From: CALVGQ01 sp964368495
Lineage (GTDB): Bacteria; Bacillota_I; Bacilli_A; Erysipelotrichales; Erysipelotrichaceae
Assembly: GCA_964368495.1 (NCBI GenBank)
Contig: CAYJAJ010000004.1
Location: forward strand, 44,763 to 108,762
DNA length: 64,000 nt
Direction: 5' to 3'
Below are positions 26,373-36,033 of this stretch, one piece after another. Both the position numbers and the translations under genes were made by a program. A model generated the notes under the pieces. The model worked only from the letters and a program-made list of their open reading frames with translations. It searched no databases and was not told where the DNA came from. Numbering within the stretch: the stretch's first letter is position 1; each line of letters opens with the position of its first letter.

Positions 26373-27656
26373 ATGAGTATTTTAATTAAAGAAGGGCAAG
26401 TTTTTACACAAGGGAAATTAAAAAAATCTGATATTTATATTGATGATTTAGGTATGATGGTATTAGCTGATTCAATTGATTTAGAAGAAAATGCTGAAAT
26501 GGTGCTTGATGCTACAGATTTAGTTATTTTTCCGGGTTTAATTGATCCTCATGTCCATTTAAGAGAACCTGGATTTGAATATAAGGAGACAATTAAAAGT
26601 GGGACCCAATCAATGGCAAAGGGAGGATACACTACAGTGTTTTCAATGCCAAATTTAAACCCTGTTCCAGATAGTTTAATTAATTTAAAAGCGCAGCAAG
26701 ATTTAATTAATATTGATTCATGTATCCATGTATACCCATTTGCATCAATTACAGTAGGGCAAAAAGGAAGTGGGGAAATCGTTGATATTTTATCATTAAG
26801 TGATGAAGTTATTGGCTTTTCAGATGATGGAAAAGGAGTGCAAGATGAAGAAACAATGAGAAAAGCAATGACTTTAGCGAAAGAAAATAATCGGATTATT
26901 GTTGCTCATTGCGAGGATGAATCACTAATAAAAGAAGGTGGTTGTATTCATGATGGAAAGAAAGCAAAGGAATTTAATCTAGTTGGAATAAGCAGTGAAA
27001 GTGAATATAAACAAATAGAGAGAGATTTACGTTTAGCAAAAGAAACAGGTTGTCAGTATCACGTTTGTCATCTTTCATGTAAAGAAAGTGTTGACTTAAT
27101 TCGTAAGGCAAAGAAAGAGGGTGTCGATGTTTCTTGTGAGGTTACTGTTCATCATCTATTGATGTGTGAAGATGACATTATTAGTGATGATGGAAACTTT
27201 AAAATGAATCCACCACTTCGAACAAAAGAAGATCAAATTGCCCTTCTTGAAGGAGTGATTGATGGAACTATCGAAATGATTGCTACAGATCATGCTCCAC
27301 ATAGTGAGGAAGAAAAATCAAAAGGATTGGCAAACAGTGCCATGGGAATCATTGGAAGTGAATTAGCATTTGGTTTGATTTATCAAAATTTAGTATTAAC
27401 AAATAAAATTTCACTTGAAAAAATCATTGACTGTATGAGCTATAACTGTGCCAACATATTTGGTATCGATGGTGGAGAGATTTCAAATTTTGAAAAAGCG
27501 AATTTAGCAATATTTAATTTAAAAGCTAGAAAAAAAATATCAAAAAAAGACATAGTTTCAAAAGGAAAAAACACGCCATTTATTAATTGGTATATGGGTG
27601 GAATATGCTGTTGTACAATTGTAGATGGTGAAATCGTCTATAGAGAGGGAATATAA
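26373..27656 (+). CDS. pyrC: Dihydroorotase
   Basis: Zinc amidohydrolase that cyclises carbamoyl aspartate to dihydroorotate. It has 427 residues, class I type. It shows the metal motif DPHVHLREPGFEYKE, HCEDESL, CEVTVHHLL and the catalytic Asp in ATDHAPHSEEEK. In this class a residue near 150 (GFSDDGKG) takes the place of the carbamylated Lys of class II. The start at ATG 26373 is 1 bp after pyrB, and carA starts 1 bp after its stop. Confidence 0.95.
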   Translation: MSILIKEGQVFTQGKLKKSDIYIDDLGMMVLADSIDLEENAEMVLDATDLVIFPGLIDPHVHLREPGFEYKETIKSGTQSMAKGGYTTVFSMPNLNPVPDSLINLKAQQDLINIDSCIHVYPFASITVGQKGSGEIVDILSLSDEVIGFSDDGKGVQDEETMRKAMTLAKENNRIIVAHCEDESLIKEGGCIHDGKKAKEFNLVGISSESEYKQIERDLRLAKETGCQYHVCHLSCKESVDLIRKAKKEGVDVSCEVTVHHLLMCEDDIISDDGNFKMNPPLRTKEDQIALLEGVIDGTIEMIATDHAPHSEEEKSKGLANSAMGIIGSELAFGLIYQNLVLTNKISLEKIIDCMSYNCANIFGIDGGEISNFEKANLAIFNLKARKKISKKDIVSKGKNTPFINWYMGGICCCTIVDGEIVYREGI

Positions 27657-27657
27657 A

Positions 27658-28743
27658 ATGGATAAGAAAATTGTATTGGAATGTGGAATTGAATTAATTG
27701 GAAAAGGGTTTGGTGCAAATACTCAAAAGATTTGTGAATTAGTGTTCAATACTTCGATGGTTGGATATCAAGAAATTTTATCAGATCCTTCTTATACAGA
27801 TCAAATGGTTGTAATGTCCTATCCATTAATAGGAAATTACGGAATGACAGACGAAGATTATTTGTCACGAATTATAAGTGTTGGCGGTTTAATTGTCCGT
27901 GAGTATAATGACAAGCCAAGTAATTTTCGCTACACAAAAACTGTAGCAGAAGTACTTGAAGAAAATGATGTAGTTGGAGTAACAAATGTAGATACAAGAA
28001 AACTAGTTCGCATTTTACGAGATCAAGGCACTCAGCTTGCGATGATTTGTGATGTTGACTTATCACTTGAGGATGCGTTAACACAAATTAAAGAATACAA
28101 AGCACCGAAAAATCAAGTTAAAAAAGTCACTGCTAAAAAAGTATGGTATTCACGTACTCCAAATCCAAAATACAATGTTGTTGCGATTGATTGTGGTATT
28201 ACTTACAATACAATTCGCAAATTTAACGAACATGGCTGTAATGTGACGATTGTTCCAGTTTGCACAAGTTCAGAAATAATTTTAAAAATGAATCCTGATG
28301 GTGTCTTTGTTTCAAATGGTCCAGGAAATCCTATGGATGTGCCTGAAGCTATCGAACTAATACAAGAACTTCAAGGAAAAGTACCGTTATTTGGAATAGC
28401 ATTTGGTTTTGAACTAATAGCTTTAGCAAATAAGATGAAAACAGCAAAACTGAAGTTTGGTCATCATGGAGGGAATCATCCAGTAAAAAATTGTAGAACA
28501 GGAAGAATTGAAATTGCGACATCAAATCATTCTTATTATGTTGTAAACGAGAATATTCCTGATTATGTAGAAATAACACACGTGAATTTATTAGATAACA
28601 TTATTGAAGGTTTTGAAATACAAGCTGATAATTGCTTTGGAGTGCAGTTTAATCCAGAAAGTTCTTCGGATTCATTATTTAGTGAAGTCTATTTTGAGAA
28701 ATTTATTAATAATATAAATACATTTAAGGGGGCAGTGAAATAA
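27658..28743 (+). CDS. carA: Carbamoyl-phosphate synthase small subunit with substituted glutaminase triad
   Basis: Normally hydrolyses glutamine and channels ammonia to CarB. The 361-residue protein has a normal N-terminal domain (FNTSMVGYQEILSDPSY) and GATase entry motif VSNGPGNP. The nucleophile elbow, GICLGHQ in Escherichia coli, reads GIAFGFE, so Cys is Ala248 and the glutamine-contacting Gln is Glu252. The catalytic His-Pro-Glu is NPE, so His is Asn332 and Glu334 is kept. The 84-residue spacing between these positions equals that of Cys269 and His353 in E. coli. Glutaminase activity is therefore predicted absent. ATG 27658 is chosen by position after pyrC. Confidence 0.9.
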   Translation: MDKKIVLECGIELIGKGFGANTQKICELVFNTSMVGYQEILSDPSYTDQMVVMSYPLIGNYGMTDEDYLSRIISVGGLIVREYNDKPSNFRYTKTVAEVLEENDVVGVTNVDTRKLVRILRDQGTQLAMICDVDLSLEDALTQIKEYKAPKNQVKKVTAKKVWYSRTPNPKYNVVAIDCGITYNTIRKFNEHGCNVTIVPVCTSSEIILKMNPDGVFVSNGPGNPMDVPEAIELIQELQGKVPLFGIAFGFELIALANKMKTAKLKFGHHGGNHPVKNCRTGRIEIATSNHSYYVVNENIPDYVEITHVNLLDNIIEGFEIQADNCFGVQFNPESSSDSLFSEVYFEKFINNINTFKGAVK

Positions 28744-28744
28744 T

Positions 28745-31700
28745 ATGGCTAAAAGAGCAGATATACATAAAATATTAGTTTTAGGTTCAGGACCAATAGT
28801 TATTGGTCAAGCTGCTGAATTTGATTATGCGGGAACACAAGCTTGTTTAGCATTAAAAGAAGAAGGCTATGAGGTAATACTAATTAATTCGAATCCTGCA
28901 ACAATTATGACTGACCCACAGATTGCAGATAAAGTTTATATGGAGCCACTTAACTTAGAGTTTGTGGCGAGAATTATACGTAAAGAAAGACCTGATGCAA
29001 TTTTACCAACACTAGGGGGTCAAACTGGATTAAATTTAGCAATGCAATTAGCTCGTAAAGGTATACTAGAAGAATGCCAATGTGAGATTTTAGGAACATC
29101 ATTTGATACAATTGATCAAGCTGAAGATCGTCAGTTGTTTAAGAATTTATGTGAGCGTATTGGGCAACCTGTACTTGAAAGTTATGTGGCCAATACTCTA
29201 GAAGAGGTGTTTGAATTTGCCTATAAGATTGGGTTTCCAGTTGTATTAAGACCTGCATTTACACTTGGAGGAACAGGTGGTGGATTTGCATACAATGACG
29301 AAGATTTAAATGAAATAGGAAAAAACGCATTAAAATTAAGCCCTGCAAGCCAAGTATTAGTTGAAAAATCAATCAAAGGATATAAGGAAATTGAGTTTGA
29401 AGTTATGCGTGATGCGAATGATACAGCAATTGCGATTTGTAGTATGGAAAACATTGATCCAGTAGGTGTACATACTGGAGATAGCATGGTAGTTGCACCA
29501 TCACAAACTCTTTCAAGTAAGGAATATTCAATTTTAAAAGATGCATCACTAAAAATTATTCGAGAATTGCAAATTAAAGGTGGATGCAATGTTCAATTTG
29601 CACTTGATCCTTTCTCGTTTGAATATTTTGTTATTGAGGTTAATCCACGTGTATCGAGAAGTTCGGCATTAGCGTCAAAGGCAAGTGGTTTTCCAATTGC
29701 ACGTGTTACTGCAAAAATTGCAATTGGACTTGATTTAGATGAAATTGAGATTGCAAATACTCCAGCATCATTTGAACCTTCTATAGATTATGTTGTTACA
29801 AAATTAGCTCGTTTCCCATTTGATAAGTTTGCTAAAGCTGATCGTAAGTTGTCAACACAAATGAAAGCAACTGGAGAAGTAATGAGCATAGGTCGCACAA
29901 TGGAAGAGAGCTTATTAAAAGCAGTTCGAGGGATGGAAATTGGTGTTGATCACATTGAGATTGATTACTTAAAAGAGATTGAAACTGAGATATTAATTCA
30001 ACGAATAAAACAGGCTACTGATGAACGTTTATATGAAATTGCTGAATGTTTTAGAAGACACATTGATTTAAATATTATTCAACAAGCAACTCAAATTGAC
30101 AGTTTCTTTCTAGATAAGATTGCTAAAATTGTAGCATTTGAGAATGTTTTAAAAGAAGACATGTCTAAAAAGAATTTAATTAAAGCTAAAAGAATGGGGT
30201 TTTCAGATAAATACTTAGCTAGAATAAGTAACAAAGATGAAAATGAAATATTCTTATGGCGTAAAGAAAATAACATTTACCCTGTTTATAAAATGATTGA
30301 CACATGTGCTGGTGAATTTGATGGCTATGTACCTTATTTCTATTCGACTTACGAAGATGAAAATGAATCAGTAGTAAGTGATAAACCGTCAATATTAGTT
30401 CTAGGATCTGGTCCGATTCGTATTGGGCAAGGGGTAGAATTTGACTATTCAACTGTGCATGCGATTTGGGCAATTCAAGAGGCAGGGTATGAGGCTATTG
30501 TTATCAATAATAATCCTGAAACAGTATCTACTGATTATTCAGTAAGTGATAAACTATACTTCGAGCCACTTTGTATTGAAGATGTAATGAATATTGTTGA
30601 ATTAGAAAAACCTGAGGGGGTAATCGTTTCATTAGGAGGACAAACTGCAATTAATTTAGCCGCTCGTCTTGAAAAATTAGGTGTTCATATTATTGGTACA
30701 GGAATTGAAGCGATTGATAATGCTGAAAATCGAGAGCATTTTGAAAAGATTGTTCATGAATTAAAGATTAAACAACCAAAAGGAAAAGCTGTAACAAAAA
30801 TAAATGACGGTTTAGAAGTTGCGAATAAAATTGGGTATCCGGTACTAGTAAGACCTTCTTATGTGTTAGGTGGTCGCGCAATGCAAATTGTGTACGGCGA
30901 TGAGGAATTAATCGAGTATCTAACAAATGCAGTTGCAATCGATGAAGATCAACCTGTCCTTGTCGATAAGTATATTCGTGGTAAAGAAGTTGAAATTGAT
31001 GCAATTTGCGATGGGACTGATGTATTTATTCCTGGGATTATGCAACTTATTGAAGAAACTGGAGTTCATAGTGGTGACTCAATGAGTGTATATCCTCCAT
31101 TTTCACTAAGTGATCAAGTTAAGGAGAAAATTTTTAATCATACAGTTACTTTAGGATTAAGAATTAAAATTAAAGGATTGTTTAATGTACAGTATATTGT
31201 AGATAAAGATGATGAAGTATATGTGATTGAGGTTAATCCACGTTCATCACGTTCTGTACCATTTTTATCAAAGTCTACAAAAGTACCTATGGCAAACATT
31301 GCAACAAAAGTAATGCTTGGAAAGACATTAAAGGAAATGGGATATTCTACTTCTGTAATGGAAGAATCTCAACGATATTATGTTAAAGTTCCTACTTTCT
31401 CATTTGCAAAAATACATGGACTTGATGCTTCTTTATCGCCAGAGATGAAATCTACTGGTGAGGCAATTGGATATGATAATTCTTTAAATCGTGCTCTATA
31501 TAAAGCACTTAAGGCAGCAAATATGAGTGTAGTAAACTATGGAACTGTTTTTGTAACTATAAGTGATCAAGATAAAGAAAAAGCAATTCCTCTTGTAAGA
31601 AGATTTTACGATTTAGGATTTAATATTGAAGCAACTACTGGAACTGCTAAAGTGTTAAAAGAAAACAATATTAAAACAAGAGTAAGAAAGAAAATTTCTG

Positions 31701-31921
31701 AAGGCAGTGATGAAATTTTAGATGGAATTAGAAAAGGGCATGTAACATATATACTTAACACAATTAGTGTGACTGATACGAATCCATCTCTTGATGGATA
31801 TCGAATAAGACGGTGTGCAGTTGAAAATAATGTAACTGTGTTTACCTCTTTAGATACAGTGGATGTGCTATTAAATGTATTAGAAGAAATCACTGTTGGT
31901 GTTTCTTTAATTAACGAGTAG
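28745..31921 (+). CDS. carB: Carbamoyl-phosphate synthase large subunit
   Basis: Makes carbamoyl phosphate from bicarbonate, ammonia and two ATP. It has 1058 residues, full length. Two homologous ATP-grasp halves each start with a GSGP motif: VLGSGPIVIGQAAEFDY near residue 12 and VLGSGPIRIGQGVEFDY near residue 550. EVNPR motifs lie in both halves (EVNPRVSRSSAL, EVNPRSSRS). A C-terminal MGS-like allosteric domain starts around residue 930. All synthetase features look intact, in contrast to its partner CarA. It starts 1 bp after the carA stop. Confidence 0.97.
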   Translation: MAKRADIHKILVLGSGPIVIGQAAEFDYAGTQACLALKEEGYEVILINSNPATIMTDPQIADKVYMEPLNLEFVARIIRKERPDAILPTLGGQTGLNLAMQLARKGILEECQCEILGTSFDTIDQAEDRQLFKNLCERIGQPVLESYVANTLEEVFEFAYKIGFPVVLRPAFTLGGTGGGFAYNDEDLNEIGKNALKLSPASQVLVEKSIKGYKEIEFEVMRDANDTAIAICSMENIDPVGVHTGDSMVVAPSQTLSSKEYSILKDASLKIIRELQIKGGCNVQFALDPFSFEYFVIEVNPRVSRSSALASKASGFPIARVTAKIAIGLDLDEIEIANTPASFEPSIDYVVTKLARFPFDKFAKADRKLSTQMKATGEVMSIGRTMEESLLKAVRGMEIGVDHIEIDYLKEIETEILIQRIKQATDERLYEIAECFRRHIDLNIIQQATQIDSFFLDKIAKIVAFENVLKEDMSKKNLIKAKRMGFSDKYLARISNKDENEIFLWRKENNIYPVYKMIDTCAGEFDGYVPYFYSTYEDENESVVSDKPSILVLGSGPIRIGQGVEFDYSTVHAIWAIQEAGYEAIVINNNPETVSTDYSVSDKLYFEPLCIEDVMNIVELEKPEGVIVSLGGQTAINLAARLEKLGVHIIGTGIEAIDNAENREHFEKIVHELKIKQPKGKAVTKINDGLEVANKIGYPVLVRPSYVLGGRAMQIVYGDEELIEYLTNAVAIDEDQPVLVDKYIRGKEVEIDAICDGTDVFIPGIMQLIEETGVHSGDSMSVYPPFSLSDQVKEKIFNHTVTLGLRIKIKGLFNVQYIVDKDDEVYVIEVNPRSSRSVPFLSKSTKVPMANIATKVMLGKTLKEMGYSTSVMEESQRYYVKVPTFSFAKIHGLDASLSPEMKSTGEAIGYDNSLNRALYKALKAANMSVVNYGTVFVTISDQDKEKAIPLVRRFYDLGFNIEATTGTAKVLKENNIKTRVRKKISEGSDEILDGIRKGHVTYILNTISVTDTNPSLDGYRIRRCAVENNVTVFTSLDTVDVLLNVLEEITVGVSLINE

Positions 31922-31923
31922 GT

Positions 31924-32676
31924 ATGATTATGAAAGCTTGCTTAGAATTCGAAATCATTGAAAACAAGATGATTGCCAAAGATGTTTATCAAATGGTTTT
32001 AAAAGGAGATACAACATGGATAAGTCGCCCTGGACAATTTGTGAATTTTACCATTGAAAATTGTTATTTGAAAAGACCAATTAGTATATGTGATTTCGAT
32101 GATGATAGTTTTATGTGTATTTACAAAGTAGTTGGTAAAGGAACAAAAATTATGTCGACTTATCTAGTTGGTCATAAAGTCAGTTGTTTAGTCGGATTAG
32201 GGAATGGATTTAATTTGGATGAAACTGGAAAAGATGTCGTTTTAATTGGTGGTGGAGTAGGTGTACCGCCAATGTATGGACTGGCAAAAAAGTGTATTGT
32301 TGCAAATAAAAATGTCAGTGTGATTCTCGGTTTTGGTAGTAAACAAGATTCCTTTTATATCGAAGAATTTAAAAAATTAAATATTCCAGTTTACGTTTCA
32401 ACTAATGATGGAAGCCTAGGTGATAAAGGATTTGTAACAGATTTGATGAAAAAATATAATCTAACAAATACATTTTACATGGCCTGTGGTCCGATGGGTA
32501 TGTTAAAAGCCATTCATGGATTAAGTAGTTCGAAAGGATTACTTTCTTTTGAAGAGCGTATGGGATGTGGATTTGGAGCGTGTATGGGTTGTAGTTGTGA
32601 AACAAGTACTGGATACAAACGTATTTGTGTAGAAGGGCCTGTCCTTCAAAGTGAGGAAATTCTATGGAAAAACTAA
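31924..32676 (+). CDS. pyrK: Dihydroorotate dehydrogenase electron-transfer subunit
   Basis: FAD and 2Fe-2S subunit of type 1B dihydroorotate dehydrogenase, passing electrons to NAD+. It has 250 residues: an FAD domain with YLKRPISICDF, a nucleotide-binding segment VLIGGGVGVPPMYGLAKK, and a C-terminal cluster motif CGFGACMGCSC followed by RICVEGP. ATG 31924 lies just after carB; ATG 31930 is an alternative, and the ribosome site is weak. The 3' end overlaps pyrD by 13 bp. Confidence 0.94.
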   Translation: MIMKACLEFEIIENKMIAKDVYQMVLKGDTTWISRPGQFVNFTIENCYLKRPISICDFDDDSFMCIYKVVGKGTKIMSTYLVGHKVSCLVGLGNGFNLDETGKDVVLIGGGVGVPPMYGLAKKCIVANKNVSVILGFGSKQDSFYIEEFKKLNIPVYVSTNDGSLGDKGFVTDLMKKYNLTNTFYMACGPMGMLKAIHGLSSSKGLLSFEERMGCGFGACMGCSCETSTGYKRICVEGPVLQSEEILWKN

Positions 32677-33578
32677 AAATAAATTTAGGGCAGTGGCAAT
32701 TAGATAATCCTGTAATTCCTGCGAGTGGCACATTCGGGTTTGGATATGAATTTTCTCAGTTTTATGATATTAATATACTTGGGTCAATTTCGATAAAAGG
32801 AACTACATTAGACAAACGTTTTGGAAATCCTACACCTCGTATTGCTGAGTGTGAGCGTGGTATGATTAACGCTGTAGGTCTTCAAAATCCTGGTGTTGAT
32901 AATGTAGTACACTATGAATTAACAAAGTTGAAGGAAGTTTTCCATAAGAAGGTTATAGCGAATGTGAGTGGTTTTTCGATTACTGAATATGTGGAGTGCG
33001 CTAAAAAAATGGACGCACAAGATATAGTTGCAATTATCGAAGTAAACATAAGCTGTCCTAATGTAAGTCATGGTGGGATGAGTTTTGGAACGGATCCTCA
33101 AATGGCTGCAGAAGTGACAAGAGCGGTTAAAGCAGTTTGTAAAAAACCTGTATATGTGAAGTTAACACCGAATGTTACTGATATTGTGGCAATTGCAAAA
33201 TCTGTAGAAGAGGCTGGGGCGGATGGAATTAGTATGATAAATACACTTCTAGGTTCTCGTTTTGATTTACGTACGGGAAAACCTATCCTTGCGAATGTTA
33301 TGGGCGGATTTAGTGGGCCAGCTATTAAACCTATCGCTTTACGAATGGTTTATCAAGTTTATAAAGCGGTGAAAATCCCAATCATAGGTATAGGTGGAAT
33401 TTCTAGTGCGGAAGATGTGATTGAAATGATGAGCGCTGGAGCAAGTGCAATTCAAGTTGGTGCAGAAAACTGCGTTAATCCTTATGCTTGTAAAGAAATA
33501 ATCGAAAATTTACCTAGAGTAATGGATGAATATGGTATCAAAACATTAAAAGAAATAATAGGGAGGTCTCACAAATGA
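32664..33578 (+). CDS. pyrD: Dihydroorotate dehydrogenase, type 1B catalytic subunit
   Basis: FMN enzyme that oxidises dihydroorotate to orotate. It has 304 residues. It shows the N-terminal PVIPASGTFGFGYE, the catalytic Cys loop in EVNISCPNVSHGG (Cys marks class 1), and FMN-phosphate motifs GIGGISSAEDVIEM and GASAIQVG. Pairing with PyrK identifies the NAD+-linked 1B type. It overlaps pyrK by 13 bp and pyrF by 4 bp. Confidence 0.96.
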   Translation: MEKLKINLGQWQLDNPVIPASGTFGFGYEFSQFYDINILGSISIKGTTLDKRFGNPTPRIAECERGMINAVGLQNPGVDNVVHYELTKLKEVFHKKVIANVSGFSITEYVECAKKMDAQDIVAIIEVNISCPNVSHGGMSFGTDPQMAAEVTRAVKAVCKKPVYVKLTPNVTDIVAIAKSVEEAGADGISMINTLLGSRFDLRTGKPILANVMGGFSGPAIKPIALRMVYQVYKAVKIPIIGIGGISSAEDVIEMMSAGASAIQVGAENCVNPYACKEIIENLPRVMDEYGIKTLKEIIGRSHK

Positions 33579-34276
33579 AAGAAAGAGATGTAATTATCGC
33601 CTGTGATTTTTCAACAAAAGAAGAAACACTAAAATTTTTAGAGCAATTTAAAGAAGAAAAACCATATGTAAAGGTTGGCATGGAATTATTTTATTCAGAG
33701 GGTCCTCAAATTGTTAGAGAAATTAAAGAGAGAGGTCATAAGATTTTTTTGGATTTGAAATTACATGACATTCCTAATACAGTACACAAAGCAATGAAAA
33801 ATATTGCTAAACTTGGTGTCGACATGACAAATGTTCATGCTGCAGGTACAGTCGAAATGATGAAAGCTGCTCAAGATGCGATTAATGAAGTGGGATCGAA
33901 AACGAAACTAATTGCAGTTACACAGTTAACAAGCACTTCTGAAGAACGTATGAAATCTGAACTCCTAATTGAGTGTAATATGAATGATACAGTAAAACAC
34001 TATGCACTAAATGCTCAAAAAGCAGGACTTGCTGGTGTAGTTTGTAGCCCACTTGAAGCAGGTTTAGTTCACAGTGTTTGTTTAGAAAATTTTATCACTG
34101 TTACGCCTGGAATTCGTTTTGATGATGTAACTAAGGGCGATCAAGTTCGCGTTACTACACCATTTAAAGCAAAAGAAATTGGATCAAGCTATATTGTAGT
34201 AGGACGACCAATTACGGCAAGTGATAATCCTATTGAAGCTTATCGTCGCTGTATTAAGGAATTTGTAGGGGAATAA
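33575..34276 (+). CDS. pyrF: Orotidine-5'-phosphate decarboxylase
   Basis: Last step of UMP synthesis. It has 233 residues. The catalytic signature is FLDLKLHDIPNTV, with KVGMELFYSEG upstream; the phosphate-binding end reads VVGRPITASDNP. The start at 33575 overlaps pyrD by 4 bp (ATGA). It follows AGGGAGGT. It is 2 bp from pyrE, so the two enzymes that turn orotate to UMP are adjacent. Confidence 0.96.
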   Translation: MKERDVIIACDFSTKEETLKFLEQFKEEKPYVKVGMELFYSEGPQIVREIKERGHKIFLDLKLHDIPNTVHKAMKNIAKLGVDMTNVHAAGTVEMMKAAQDAINEVGSKTKLIAVTQLTSTSEERMKSELLIECNMNDTVKHYALNAQKAGLAGVVCSPLEAGLVHSVCLENFITVTPGIRFDDVTKGDQVRVTTPFKAKEIGSSYIVVGRPITASDNPIEAYRRCIKEFVGE

Positions 34277-34278
34277 CT

Positions 34279-34908
34279 ATGGAAAAATTAATTGCAAAAG
34301 ATTTGCTTGAAATTCAAGCTGTGTTTTTAAGACCAAACGATCCATTTACTTGGGCGTCTGGAATTAAAAGTCCTATTTACTGTGATAATCGTTTGACATT
34401 AAGTAATGTAAAAGTGCGTAAAGATGTTGAAAATGCTTTAGTACAGATTATTAAAAACCACTATCCAGAATGCGAAATGATTATGGGAACGGCAACTGCT
34501 GGAATTGCTCATGCAGCAATTGTTGCTGAAATATTGCAACTACCCATGGGATATGTGCGATCAAGTGCTAAGGGACACGGACGAACGAATCAAATTGAGG
34601 GGAAATGTGAAAAAGGGACGAAGGTTGTTGTTATTGAGGATTTAATTTCAACTGCCGGAAGTAGCTTGGATGTTGTTGATGTGTTAAAAGAGAATCAAAT
34701 TGAAGTATTAGGTATTGCATCAATATTTACTTATGGAATGCAAAAAGGTCTGGATCGTCTAGCAAAAGCAAATGTTAAAAATGTTTCAGCTTCAAACTTT
34801 GATATCCTTGTAGAAGTAGCCTATGAAACAGGTTATATTAAGGAAGACGATAAAGAAAAATTAATTAAATTTAGAAATAATCCAAATGATGAAAATTGGA
34901 TGATATAA
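34279..34908 (+). CDS. pyrE: Orotate phosphoribosyltransferase
   Basis: Makes OMP from orotate and PRPP. It has 209 residues. It shows the substrate region FTWASGIKSPIYCDNR, the conserved TATAGIAHAAIVAE, and the PRPP loop VVVIEDLISTAGSS. It is the last gene of the operon, followed by a strong terminator at 34909. All enzymes from carbamoyl phosphate to UMP are therefore encoded in one 9.5-kb unit, without pyrR or a uracil permease. Confidence 0.96.
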   Translation: MEKLIAKDLLEIQAVFLRPNDPFTWASGIKSPIYCDNRLTLSNVKVRKDVENALVQIIKNHYPECEMIMGTATAGIAHAAIVAEILQLPMGYVRSSAKGHGRTNQIEGKCEKGTKVVVIEDLISTAGSSLDVVDVLKENQIEVLGIASIFTYGMQKGLDRLAKANVKNVSASNFDILVEVAYETGYIKEDDKEKLIKFRNNPNDENWMI

Positions 34909-34943
34909 AAAGAGGTGTATTTTAATCATACACCTCTTTCTTT
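34909..34943. terminator. Terminator of the pyr operon
   Basis: AAAGAGGTGTAT against ATACACCTCTTT is a 12-bp perfect stem with a 7-nt loop, then CTTTT. It lies between pyrE and the convergent SIS gene and probably serves both. Confidence 0.92.
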
Positions 34944-34950
34944 TGAGTCT

Positions 34951-35673
34951 TTAATAATGTTTTATTCTGTTTTTATACTTACTATAAATTGCATCGTTGT
35001 TGAATCCATCGACATTTTGTGATTGAAAAACATAAGGTTTAAATCCTTTTTCAGTCACAATTTTTAGCGCTTCACAAATAATTGTATTAATTAAAAACAT
35101 TGTTACAATACTACTTCCTGCACCAGTTTCGATACCATCAATATTCATTAGTGCATCACCTGTTGGAACACAGTTATCTAAGCAAATATCAGCAATTTCA
35201 AATAGCCGTTTTCCCGATGAGTGACGACTTGTTGAAGAAGATGATTGGGTTATATTTGTGATTGCAACACAGTATATTCCTTCTTTTTTGCAGCGCATGG
35301 CCATTTCTATTGGCATAGCGTTTCTTCCAGAATTTGAAGTGATTAACATGATATCGCCTTTTTCAATTCTATAGCTATCATATAGGATATCCGACATCCC
35401 AGAGATTTGTTCAACAGCACTTGCACGTACTGCACCGAATGATGTCAATGTATCAGGATCTAGTAAGGCATTTACATTTCCTAAACCACCAGCCCTTGCA
35501 AACAGTTCTATACCAAGCATGTGAGAGTGTCCAGTACCAAAAGTATGGATTATCTTATCATTCATTAAATTTTCTGCGAACTTTTCACTTAAAATTTTGA
35601 TTGTTTCTTCGTTTTTCTTTGCTGCAACAACAAGTAAATCATTTAGTTTATTCATGTATTCAAATTTAAACAT
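34951..35673 (-). CDS. SIS-domain protein of the UPF0309 family
   Basis: A sugar-isomerase-fold protein of 240 residues. It shows HTFGTGHSHMLGIELFARAGGL, the phosphosugar site LITSNSGRNAMPIEMAM, and AVTGDALMNIDG-like sequence (CVPTGDALMNIDG). UPF0309 members bind phosphosugars, but most have no assigned reaction; some lie near sugar PTS or amino-sugar genes. The ATG at 35673 follows AAAGGAGAA; ATG 35655 is an alternative. It is not beside other sugar genes here, so the substrate is unknown. Confidence 0.82.
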   Translation of the reverse strand: MFKFEYMNKLNDLLVVAAKKNEETIKILSEKFAENLMNDKIIHTFGTGHSHMLGIELFARAGGLGNVNALLDPDTLTSFGAVRASAVEQISGMSDILYDSYRIEKGDIMLITSNSGRNAMPIEMAMRCKKEGIYCVAITNITQSSSSTSRHSSGKRLFEIADICLDNCVPTGDALMNIDGIETGAGSSIVTMFLINTIICEALKIVTEKGFKPYVFQSQNVDGFNNDAIYSKYKNRIKHY

Positions 35674-35710
35674 AGCTGTTCTCCTTTTTTATTATAGATT
35701 TTTTTTTGAT

Positions 35711-35965
35711 TTAGGAACGTAGTGTATCTTCTATTTCGATTTCTTCAAAATCTTCAAAATAGGTCAGTAATCGAAATAACTCATTTGTGTTGATTATTAT
35801 TTCGTTTTCTTCAGTAGAATTGTCAAAGCTACATAAAGGTATACCATCAATAAAGATAGTTTTGCTTTGTTCATCACTTAATAAGTCGTTAATTATCTCA
35901 ATAGGATCATTGTAGAAATCTTCGCTTGAATAATAATATCCGTTAAATTTATTTTCTTTTTTCAT
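35711..35965 (-). CDS. Small acidic protein, unrecognised
   Basis: Not recognised. It has 84 residues, very rich in Asp, Glu, Ile and Asn, for example SSEDFYNDPIEIINDLL and EDFEEIEIED. The start at 35965 is preferred over upstream Met codons at 35998 and 35977 because GATGAGG lies 5-8 bases before it. No transmembrane or signal sequence is present. It lies between the SIS gene and the HAD phosphatase gene on the same strand with moderate spacing, and may share their transcript. Confidence 0.55.
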   Translation of the reverse strand: MKKENKFNGYYYSSEDFYNDPIEIINDLLSDEQSKTIFIDGIPLCSFDNSTEENEIIINTNELFRLLTYFEDFEEIEIEDTLRS

Positions 35966-36033
35966 ATTTAACCTCATCTTAATACTATTATATTTCAACT
36001 TTAAGCTTTTACTAACAATAAAACGGAATAAAC

